A DNA stretch of 5,140 bases. Source: Akkermansiaceae bacterium (lineage in GTDB: Bacteria > Verrucomicrobiota > Verrucomicrobiia > Verrucomicrobiales > Akkermansiaceae). Below the pieces are notes generated by a model. That model was not told where the DNA came from, did no database searches, and worked only from the letters and a program-made list of their open reading frames with translations. Of the stretch, positions 1-5,140 are shown piece after piece. Location: NCBI GenBank assembly GCA_014379305.1, contig JACMMB010000275.1:1-5140 (forward strand), read 5' to 3'. The position numbers were made by a program, and so were the translations under genes. Each line of letters opens with the position of its first letter. The stretch's first letter is position 1.

Positions 1-872
1 ACAACCAGCTCCTCCTTGCGGGGAACATAGAAGATCAGGTACCTCTCAAATCCGTTCACGCGGAAGCGGCGCAAGCTCGTCGCCACGACTTTGAAGTTGG
101 GGAATTCCCTGACTGCCGTCTTGATCATGGTCTTGAACGCATCGGTCCCGATTTCTGAAATCTGGGGATCCGCACCTTCCACCTCAAAGCCCAGCGAAGC
201 GGTGAAATCCTCCTCGTTGCCGATCATCACATCCACGTATTTTGCGATCTCGCGGTTCAGCTCCCGCGCTTTTTCCAGCCCGCCGATGGTTTTCCACAGC
301 GATGGCCGGTAATTCAGATCGTAGGAAACGATGGTTCCATACTTGCGCGCCGCCACCACGGCCTCCACCACCAGCGCCGCGGACGCCTCGGATAAAGCCG
401 CGAAAATTCCTCCGGTGTGAAACCAGCGGACACCCGATTTCCCGAAAATGTGATCCCAATCCACGTCCCCCGGCTTCAATTGCGAGGCCGCCGTGTTGCC
501 GCGATCCGGATTCCCCACCGCGCCGCGAATCCCGAAGCCGCGCTCGGTGAAATTCAGCCCGTTTCTAACCGACCTGCCGATCCCATCGTCCTCGCGCCAT
601 TGGATGAAATCCGTGGCCACCCCGCCCTGCATGATGAAATCCTCGATCAAATGTCCGATCTCGTTGTCCACGAACGCCGTCACTACCGCCGTTCTGTAGC
701 CGAAGCATTTCCGCAGTCCCCGCGAGGTATTATATTCTCCGCCGCCTTCCCAAGCCGTGAAACTCCGTGCCGTCCGGATCCGTCCCTCCCCCGGATCAAG
801 CCGCAGCATCACCTCGCCAAGTGAGACCTGATCAAAAGCGCATTCGGATTTCGGTTTGATGGTCAGCGGCAT
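1..872 (-). CDS. kdgK: PfkB-family sugar kinase, probable 2-dehydro-3-deoxygluconokinase (C-terminus outside window)
   Basis: This is a ribokinase/PfkB-family kinase. The likely reaction is ATP-dependent phosphorylation of 2-keto-3-deoxygluconate to KDPG in the cytosol, feeding an Entner-Doudoroff or uronate pathway. My translation of the minus strand is open from ATG at 872-870 to the window edge, about 290 codons. Visible features are the N-terminal strand SLGEVMLRLDPGEG (about residues 17-30), the PfkB signature-1 region with GGGEYN at 43-48, DLNYRPSLW at 185-193 (close to the DLNYR/DPNLR-x-x-LW segment of KdgK-type kinases), and GNEEDF at 218-223. The C-terminal DTxGAGD-type ATP/catalytic motif would lie beyond the left edge, so catalytic completeness cannot be judged. 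The start is chosen for the TAGGAG ribosome-binding site 6 nt upstream. The gene diverges from arsR and has no evident link to arsenic. Family assignment is firm; KDG as substrate is inferred, and another sugar-acid or ketose kinase is possible. Confidence 0.85.
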   Translation of the reverse strand, partial: MPLTIKPKSECAFDQVSLGEVMLRLDPGEGRIRTARSFTAWEGGGEYNTSRGLRKCFGYRTAVVTAFVDNEIGHLIEDFIMQGGVATDFIQWREDDGIGRSVRNGLNFTERGFGIRGAVGNPDRGNTAASQLKPGDVDWDHIFGKSGVRWFHTGGIFAALSEASAALVVEAVVAARKYGTIVSYDLNYRPSLWKTIGGLEKARELNREIAKYVDVMIGNEEDFTASLGFEVEGADPQISEIGTDAFKTMIKTAVREFPNFKVVATSLRRFRVNGFERYLIFYVPRKEELV

Positions 873-878
873 GGGAAG

Positions 879-884
879 CTCCTA
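879..884 (-). promoter_or_regulatory. Ribosome-binding site of the sugar kinase gene
   Basis: On the minus strand TAGGAG lies 6 nt before the ATG at 872-870. This good Shine-Dalgarno match fixes the start. It contrasts with the arsenic genes, which show no comparable site. Confidence 0.65.
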
Positions 885-960
885 AGGGAATGATGAAATT
901 GAAATCCCCGCTTCCCATGGTGTAAAGGGCATTAATCTCCAGTCCGCACTTGTCATGGCT

Positions 961-970
961 CGAAATTTCG
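961..970. promoter_or_regulatory. Candidate ArsR operator (perfect palindrome CGAAATTTCG)
   Basis: CGAAATTTCG is its own reverse complement and lies 18 bases upstream of the preferred arsR start at 988. ArsR/SmtB repressors bind AT-containing dyads overlapping their own promoter, so this is a plausible autoregulatory site. The dyad is short (5-bp half-sites), and the flanking bases do not extend the symmetry. If arsR starts at 955, the palindrome is coding. Confidence 0.25.
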
Positions 971-987
971 TCACGTTGTCTTTCGTT

Positions 988-1347
988 ATGTCCAGTCCCG
1001 TAATCATGTTCCGCGCCCTTGGCGACAGCACCCGCTGGCGCATCGTCCGGCTCGTGACGGATCGCGCGCTCTGTGTGTGCGAGCTCGCGGACATCCTTGA
1101 AATGCCGCAGTCCTCCGTTTCCAGCCACGTGCAGATCATCCGCAAGGCCGGTTTGCTGGAGAGCGAGCGCCGCGGCAAATGGACTTATTTCCGCATCCAC
1201 GCGAAGCATCTCCCCCTTCTCACCAAACTCATCGAATCCCTCCCCAAAGACCCGCACCACAAAGCCGACCTGAAAAAGGCGAAAGCCCGCCTCAAGGATC
1301 GCGAAAACAGCTGCTGCCCCGGGCCAATCAAACTCTGCCAACCATGA
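988..1347 (+). CDS. arsR: ArsR/SmtB-family As(III)-responsive transcriptional repressor
   Basis: A 119-aa winged helix-turn-helix repressor that should bind the cassette promoter and dissociate on arsenite or antimonite. Visible are the N-terminal FRALGDSTRWRIV (8-20, equivalent to the usual F-x-x-LADxTRL segment), LCVCELADIL (28-37, the metalloid-binding-helix motif related to ELCVCDLC, with C29 and C31), the recognition helix around QSSVSSHVQIIRKAGLL (41-57), and the beta-wing ESERRGKWTYFRI (58-70). The C-terminus carries a second cysteine cluster, C109-C110 and C117. The start at 988 gives a normal ArsR N-terminus. In-frame ATGs at 955 (130 aa) and 1006 are alternatives, and none has a Shine-Dalgarno site. 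The stop overlaps the next start (ATGA at 1344-1347), so this is the first gene of a coupled operon. Family assignment is very secure; the arsenic inducer is supported by the motif and neighbours. Confidence 0.93.
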   Translation: MSSPVIMFRALGDSTRWRIVRLVTDRALCVCELADILEMPQSSVSSHVQIIRKAGLLESERRGKWTYFRIHAKHLPLLTKLIESLPKDPHHKADLKKAKARLKDRENSCCPGPIKLCQP

Positions 1348-1826
1348 TACTTTCCGAACTGAAATCCCTCCTCGCCTCCCATCCGGAACGCCATTTCCGC
1401 ATCCGCCTGCCAGATGCCTCGCCCGTTCCCCTCTCCTTCCACGTCACCGAGGTCGGCCATGTCCACAAGACCTTCCTCGACTGCGGTGGAACGTCCCGCG
1501 AAAACCACACCTGCCAGCTCCAGGTCTGGGTCGGCGGGGATTACAACCATCGCATCGAGACCGGGAAAATGGCGGCCATCCTCGAAAAAGGAAAATTTCT
1601 GCCGCCGGATGATTCCGTGCCCGTGGAGATCGAATATGAGGACAAGGTGATTTCCCAATACACCATCACGGGCCACGAAATCAGCGCGGAAGCGGTCGTG
1701 CTAGTCCTCGCCCACAAGCACACCGAATGCCTCGCGCCCGAACTCTGCGGTCTGCCATCCATCGACCGCCTACCGGCCATCAGTGGAAAAAAATCCTGCT
1801 GTGCCCCAACTTCTGCTGAACCATGA
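1344..1826 (+). CDS. DUF6428 family protein of an arsenic operon, function unknown
   Basis: A 160-aa protein whose sequence I recognise as the DUF6428 type, a small soluble family often seen beside arsR genes; its biochemical role is not known to me. Visible features are the FHVTEVG block (32-38), DCGGT (46-50), a tryptophan-containing segment QVWVGGDYNHR with a following ETGK (60-75), PVEIEYEDKVISQYTITGH (93-111), and a cysteine-bearing C-terminus with C129, C135 and the vicinal pair C152-C153. No signal peptide or membrane segment is seen. The frame is open further upstream inside arsR, but the start at 1344 matches the family N-terminus (MILSELKSLLASHPE) and overlaps the arsR stop as ATGA, so translation is probably coupled. 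The stop again overlaps the channel gene start by ATGA at 1823-1826. The cysteines suggest thiol-metalloid contact, but that is inference. Confidence 0.88.
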   Translation: MILSELKSLLASHPERHFRIRLPDASPVPLSFHVTEVGHVHKTFLDCGGTSRENHTCQLQVWVGGDYNHRIETGKMAAILEKGKFLPPDDSVPVEIEYEDKVISQYTITGHEISAEAVVLVLAHKHTECLAPELCGLPSIDRLPAISGKKSCCAPTSAEP

Positions 1827-2479
1827 GGCACCGGTTTTTCGCGGAATTGCTAGGCACCTTCATCCTTGTCTTCGCAGGAACGGGAGCAATCGTCGTTAAT
1901 GAAATGACTGGCGGCACGGTCAGTCACGTCGGCGTCGCATTGACCTTCGGCCTCGTCGTGGCGGCGATGATCTACACGTTCGGCGATGTCAGCGGCGCGC
2001 ATTTCAATCCCGCCGTCTCAATCGCCTTCGCGCTCACCGGTCGTTTTCCCTTCGCCAATCTTCCCGCCTACATCTCCGCCCAGATGATCGGTGCGCTGGG
2101 CGCCAGCGGAACCTTGAAGCTGCTTTTCCCCGACTCGCAAACCCTCGGCATGACCCTTCCCACAGGAACCGTATCACAGAGCTTTTTCCTGGAAATCATA
2201 CTGACCGCCATTCTCATGCTGACCATTCTCAGCGTCTCCCATGGTGCGAAGGAAAAAGGCATCACGGCAGCGATCGCTATCGGCTCCATCGTGGGACTGG
2301 AGGCCATGTTCGCCGGCCCCATCTGCGGTGCGTCCATGAACCCCGCCCGCTCCCTTGGCCCCGCTATTCTCAGCGGAAACCTCCAACACATCTGGCTCTA
2401 CCCGACCGCCACCATTCTCGGAGCGGCCATCGCCATCCCTCTATTTCAACTCACCCGCAAACCGGAATCCGACCAATGA
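1823..2479 (+). CDS. aqpS: MIP-family aquaporin/aquaglyceroporin-like channel, probable arsenite channel (AqpS-like)
   Basis: A 218-aa inner-membrane channel of the major intrinsic protein family. It has about six hydrophobic helices (roughly 5-27, 35-55, 82-100, 119-139, 146-163, 190-208) and both half-helix boxes, HFNPAVS (NPA 62-64) and SMNPARS (NPA 173-175). Aligned by eye to E. coli AqpZ, the aromatic/arginine filter positions are F42, A161, A170 and R176. AqpZ's filter histidine and threonine are both alanine here, so the pore should be wider than a water-only one. Set between arsR and arsC with no ArsB or Acr3, it probably lets As(OH)3 made by ArsC diffuse out, as known for rhizobial AqpS. 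The start overlaps the DUF6428 stop (ATGA 1823-1826), and the end overlaps arsC (ATGA 2476-2479). Family is certain. Arsenite as the substrate is inferred from context; water or glycerol transport is not excluded. Confidence 0.92.
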   Translation: MRHRFFAELLGTFILVFAGTGAIVVNEMTGGTVSHVGVALTFGLVVAAMIYTFGDVSGAHFNPAVSIAFALTGRFPFANLPAYISAQMIGALGASGTLKLLFPDSQTLGMTLPTGTVSQSFFLEIILTAILMLTILSVSHGAKEKGITAAIAIGSIVGLEAMFAGPICGASMNPARSLGPAILSGNLQHIWLYPTATILGAAIAIPLFQLTRKPESDQ

Positions 2480-2910
2480 ACCCACCCGCCATCCTCATCC
2501 TCTGCACCGGCAACTCCTGCCGCTCCCATCTTGCCGAAGGCATCCTCCGCAGGGCGCTTGGTGAAAATTTCCGCGTCGAAAGCGCGGGTTCGAAACCCGC
2601 CGGCTACGTCCACCCGCTTGCCATCCGCGCGCTCGAGGAAATCGGAATCGACACCACCAGCCACTACTCGAAGCACATGGACATTTTCCTCGATGACCAA
2701 GTGGAAACCGTCATCACCGTCTGCGGCAACGCCGACCAAGCATGTCCCCTCTTCCCCGGTCAGATGAACCGCCATCACTGGCCATTCGACGACCCCGCCC
2801 ACGCCACCGGCACAGAGCAGGAACAGCTCGCGGTCTTCCGCAGAGTCCGTGACGGGATTCAAAAAGTCTTCACCGCCTACGCGGCGGGCAGGCTGGACAG
2901 GATCAGATAA
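2476..2910 (+). CDS. arsC: Arsenate reductase, thioredoxin-coupled low-molecular-weight phosphatase type
   Basis: A 144-aa cytosolic enzyme reducing arsenate to arsenite. It has the LMW-PTP P-loop CTGNSCRS, with nucleophile C10 and R16, then the resolving pair C83 and C90 in VCGNADQAC, which matches the Cys10/Cys82/Cys89 relay of the S. aureus pI258 enzyme. FDDPAHATG (104-112) holds the loop general acid (D106, directly before P107). N13, E21 and S36 match the potassium-site residues of pI258 ArsC, while the position aligned with its Asp65 is K66, so potassium dependence may be lost. The three catalytic cysteines predict thioredoxin/thioredoxin reductase as electron donor rather than glutaredoxin. 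Length is normal for the family. The start overlaps the channel stop by ATGA. It is the last gene of the cassette; no clear hairpin-plus-T-run terminator follows before the helicase gene 38 bases downstream. Confidence 0.96.
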   Translation: MNPPAILILCTGNSCRSHLAEGILRRALGENFRVESAGSKPAGYVHPLAIRALEEIGIDTTSHYSKHMDIFLDDQVETVITVCGNADQACPLFPGQMNRHHWPFDDPAHATGTEQEQLAVFRRVRDGIQKVFTAYAAGRLDRIR

Positions 2911-2936
2911 AGCTGGCTCCGCGCAGGACTTCACGC

Positions 2937-2940
2937 AGGA
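2937..2940 (+). promoter_or_regulatory. Ribosome-binding site of the helicase gene
   Basis: AGGA lies 8 nt before the ATG at 2949, supporting that start over the in-frame ATG at 2994. It sits inside the second copy of a short direct repeat, CGCAGGACTT (2922-2931) and CGCAGGATTT (2934-2943), which may be coincidental. Confidence 0.45.
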
Positions 2941-2948
2941 TTTTCCCC

Positions 2949-4890
2949 ATGTCCGGCCAAACGAACGCTGACGAGGATGGCAGGGGCGTGGGGATGGATA
3001 TTTTGAAGAAGAATCTGTTGGTGCTGGCCTCGGCGGGGTCGGGGAAGACGTTTTGCCTGAGCGACCGGATCATCGGGTTGCTGGCGGGGGGGGTGGAGCC
3101 GGAGCGGATTGTGGCGCTGACGTTTACGAAGAAGGCGGCGGGGGAGTTTGCGGATGCGCTGTTACAGAAGCTGGCGGCGGCGGCGGAAGATGCGCAGGTG
3201 GCGGCGGAGCTGGAGGGGAAGTTTCAGGGGCAGGCGGTGGATTTCCCGGAGCTGCTGGAGAAGGTGGTGCGGAAGCTGCCGCTGCTGACGCTGGGGACGA
3301 TGGATGGGTTTTTCGCCAAAGTGCTGCGGGGCTTTCAATATGAACTGGGGGTGACGGGCGGGAAATTCGAGCTGCTGGACGGGGAGGTGGCGGAGGGGGT
3401 GCGCGATGAGCTGCTGGAGGGTTTGCTGGACGGGGAGCTGGAAGGATACGGGGATATGCCGGATGAGGAGGAGTTTGTGGCGATTTTCCGGCGGGCGACG
3501 GCTGGCCGGGAGGAGACGCGGGTGCTGGAGGAGCTGCGGGGTTTCATCGCGGTGTGGCACGGGCTGTTTTTTTCCGCAGAGGAGAGGGAATGGGGACCGG
3601 GCTGGCTGGCTGGGGTGGAAATGGGGGAGTGGGAGGAATCCAAGGGGGAGCTGATTGAACAGGTGGAGGGGTATTGGGAGGAGATGGGGGTGAAGGATAA
3701 GCGGCAGCTTAAGTCCTTCGGGCGGATGATGGAGGATTTCCGCAGGCATACGCTGGGGAGCGGGGTGCTGGGGGAGGCGGGCGGAATGGTGCCGAAGCTG
3801 ATGGCGGCGGCGGGCACGGGCTGCGGGTCAATGGAGATTTCCCATTACAAGCCGCTGGAGTTCACGGGGTGGGCGGCGGCGGGCTTGCGGGAGCTGGCGA
3901 TGCTGGCGGCGCGTTGCGAGCTGGCGGCGGCGGCTTCACGGACGCAGGCGATCCACGGGCTGATCGGGGCTTATGACAAGCTGGTGGAGCGGGAGCTGCG
4001 GGCGCGGGGGCGGCTGGGCTTCGCGGATGTGAAGCGGCTGATGGGGGGCTGGATGAAGGGGGAGGAGGCGCGGCTGCGGCGGGAGGCGGTGGATTTCCGG
4101 CTGGATGCGAATTACCGGCATTGGCTGCTGGATGAATTCCAGGACACGAGCCGGGATGAGTGGAATGCGTTGCTGCCGCTGGTGGATGAGGGGCTGGCGG
4201 ATGAGGAGGCTTCGGTGTTTATCGTGGGTGACAAGAAGCAGGCGATCTATGCCTGGCGGGGTGGCGAGGTGGGCTTGTTCGACGAGCTGATGGATCATTA
4301 CGGGGCGGGGCTGGGTGTGGAAACGATGGCGGAGTCCTGGCGCTCGTGCCCGGAGGTGCTGCGCCTGGTGAACCTGGTGTGCGGAAATGTGCGGACGATG
4401 CGGAGGATGTTCGGGGCGGCGGCGGAGGACTGGCAATGGGAGGATCATTTCTCGGCGGCGCCCCTGACGTTACCGGAAAAGGCGGGCTATGCGCGGGTAG
4501 AGGTGGTGGCGAAGGATGAGAAGATGGGCTTGGTGATCGATTTGCTGAAGCGGATCGGCGCGGGCGGAAAGGGTTTTTCCTGCGGGATTCTGGTGGCGAC
4601 GAATGCGCATGTGCGGACTTGGGCGGATGGTCTGCGCGGGGCGGGCTTCCAAGTGGTGGAGGAGGGGGCAAGGGAGCCGGGTAAGGATCATCCGGTGGGG
4701 GTGGTGATCTGGCATTTGCTGAGGTGGCTGGCGAATCCCGCGGACAGCTTTGCGACGGAGGTGGTGATGATGTCGCCGCTCAAGGCGGTGCTGGAAGGGA
4801 ATTACGGCGCGGCGCGGGAGGCGATGTGGGAGGGGCTTGGCGGGCGGATCTCGGAGGTCGGCTTCGCAGGGATGGTGAGCGAGGTGATTT
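2949..4890 (+). CDS. UvrD/Rep superfamily-1 helicase, AddA/RecB-like, C-terminus lost at a junction
   Basis: A large SF1A DNA helicase of the class used in double-strand-break end processing (AddA or RecB-like). Visible motifs are Walker A SAGSGKT (28-34), motif Ia ALTFTKKAAGEF (56-67), Walker B LLDEFQDTS (393-401) with catalytic D395-E396, motif III VGDKKQAIYAWRG (426-438), and the arginine-bearing motif IV ESWRSCPEVLRLVN (462-475). Recognisable protein continues to about GFAGMVSEVI, ending near residue 647. The frame stays open to the window end, but the last ~83 codons are a Thr/Pro/Ser/Gln-rich string unlike any helicase, starting at an abrupt change of base composition near 4890. Relatives run to about 1000 residues or more, so the second RecA lobe and any nuclease domain are missing. 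ATG 2949 is chosen for its AGGA site; 2994 is possible. Codons are strongly G-ended, unlike the C-ended arsenic genes. Function in this cell depends on whether the junction is real. Confidence 0.88.
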
Positions 4891-4978
4891 CCACCAGCGC
4901 ATCGCAACGCCGACTTCCGACCACGGCAGTCACCACGGCAGCTACCACTAGCGCACCACAGCTCCAACTTCCGACCAC
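4891..4978. repeat. Two imperfect 34-bp direct repeats, 54-bp period
   Basis: The segments at 4891-4924 and 4945-4978 match at 28 of 34 positions by eye. Both begin with CCAC-C/T-AGCGCA and end with ACTTCCGACCAC. The 20-bp spacer contains two copies of CCACGGCAG 12 bases apart (4921-4929 and 4933-4941). The array starts exactly where helicase-like sequence stops. The period is a multiple of three, so a reading frame across it gives similar peptides in each copy. It could be an intergenic repeat family, the degenerate end of an element, or a low-complexity coding tract. Confidence 0.65.
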
Positions 4979-5139
4979 ACAAGCTCAATCATCCCGGCGG
5001 AGTGTAGCAGCACAATCTGCGGAGCGACACCATAACCCACACGAGGAGAGTTCAAATCCTCCAGCCTCAGGGCCTTCAGTCCGAACTCGGTCACAAACAG
5101 TGGCGCCAACACCACTCCAACGGCAAACCACCGGGAAGC
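4948..5139 (-). CDS. Possible C-terminal end of an unidentified hydrophobic protein (N-terminus outside window)
   Basis: Reading the minus strand from the right edge gives a 63-codon open frame ending at TAG (4950-4948). The peptide starts SRWFAVGVVLAPLFV, then has LKALRLEDLNSPRVG and QIVLLHSAGMIELVW. The composition is protein-like, with one hydrophobic segment and mixed charged residues, and is more natural than the other frames here. Codon third positions are mixed, including many T, unlike the helicase and arsenic genes. The stop falls inside the second repeat copy. I do not recognise the family, and the frame is short enough to be open by chance. Confidence 0.3.
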   Translation of the reverse strand, partial: ASRWFAVGVVLAPLFVTEFGLKALRLEDLNSPRVGYGVAPQIVLLHSAGMIELVWSEVGAVVR

Positions 5140-5140
5140 G

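Larger units (their letters stand above)
873..987. promoter_or_regulatory. Divergent intergenic region between sugar kinase and arsR
   Basis: This stretch of about 115 bases must hold the promoters for both the leftward kinase and the rightward arsenic cassette. I do not see a convincing paired -35/-10 for either direction. ATGACA on the minus strand (from + position 957) resembles a -35 but has no good -10 partner. The most structured element is the palindrome at 961-970. If arsR starts at the earlier ATG (955), the region shortens to 873-954. Confidence 0.45.
4890..5140. other. Compositionally distinct right-hand segment beyond the helicase
   Basis: From about 4890 the plus strand changes from strongly G-rich helicase sequence (roughly 70% GC) to C- and A-rich sequence; I count 152 G+C in the last 250 bases, about 61%. 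No helicase motif is visible in any frame. The segment contains the repeat pair and a possible minus-strand gene end. It looks like DNA of a different origin joined to the helicase gene, by assembly or by recombination. Confidence 0.6.

Noticed and set aside
832..1341. 169-codon minus-strand open frame opposite arsR
   Set aside because: It lies wholly antisense to arsR, whose HTH and cysteine motifs are unmistakable, and overlaps the kinase start. Its sequence resembles no family and is a product of high GC.
1179..1343. Upstream in-frame extension of the DUF6428 gene
   Set aside because: The extra 55 residues are the out-of-frame reading of the arsR C-terminus, rich in Pro/Ser/Arg. The family-like N-terminus begins at the ATGA overlap.
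2446..2934. 162-codon minus-strand open frame opposite arsC
   Set aside because: It is antisense to a fully motif-complete arsC and has no recognisable domain.
2911..2948. Terminator after arsC
   Set aside because: There is no stable inverted repeat followed by a T-run. The four Ts at 2941-2944 follow a direct repeat, not a hairpin.
3162..4988. Several long minus-strand open frames opposite the helicase
   Set aside because: Their translations are Pro/Ser/His/Arg/Leu-rich strings typical of the antisense of G-rich coding DNA. The plus-strand helicase motifs account for the region.
5036..5066. tRNA T-arm-like string AGTTCAAATCC with a small hairpin
   Set aside because: The 5-bp stem GAGGA/TCCTC encloses a 9-nt loop, not a 7-nt T-loop, and no acceptor, anticodon arm or CCA end can be folded around it.
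4890..5140. Plus-strand continuation of the helicase frame as real protein
   Set aside because: It is open but consists of Thr/Pro/Ser/Gln-rich sequence with no helicase motifs, and coincides with the composition break.
1..5140. CRISPR array, insertion sequence or tRNA
   Set aside because: No regularly spaced multi-copy repeats with unique spacers, no transposase motifs or terminal inverted repeats, and no tRNA fold were found by eye.

Overview
The window reads as a high-GC Gram-negative-type bacterial chromosome fragment. The protein styles, sparse ribosome-binding sites and presence of a DUF6428 protein fit Verrucomicrobiota or a related PVC lineage. That placement is an inference from memory, not a search result.

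Layout: (1) 1-872, minus strand: the N-terminal ~290 codons of a PfkB-family sugar kinase of the 2-dehydro-3-deoxygluconokinase (KdgK) type, cut by the left window edge. (2) 873-987: a short divergent intergenic region. A perfect 10-bp palindrome at 961-970 is a candidate operator for the ArsR gene. (3) 988-2910, plus strand: a tight four-gene arsenic cassette, arsR - DUF6428 gene - MIP channel (aqpS-like) - thioredoxin-type arsC. Each of the three junctions is an ATGA stop/start overlap. (4) 2949-~4890, plus strand: the N-terminal ~647 residues of a UvrD/Rep superfamily-1 helicase of the AddA/RecB-like class, with Walker A, Walker B and later helicase motifs intact. (5) ~4891-5140: an abrupt change of sequence character. 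Helicase homology appears to end. A 34-bp imperfect repeat pair (period 54) follows, and a possible hydrophobic reading frame runs on the minus strand to the window end.

How the genes work together: ArsR would repress the cassette and release it on As(III) or Sb(III). ArsC would reduce arsenate to arsenite using a Cys10/Cys83/Cys90 relay. With no ArsB, Acr3 or ArsA in the cassette, the aquaglyceroporin-like channel is the only visible exit for arsenite, as in the known rhizobial arsR-aqpS-arsC arrangement. The DUF6428 protein is translationally coupled between regulator and channel. Its function is unknown, and it is the least understood part of the system.

The strongest anomalies are the sequence junction near 4890, which could be an assembly chimera or a real insertion/rearrangement, and a sharp GC-skew reversal between arsC and the helicase gene.
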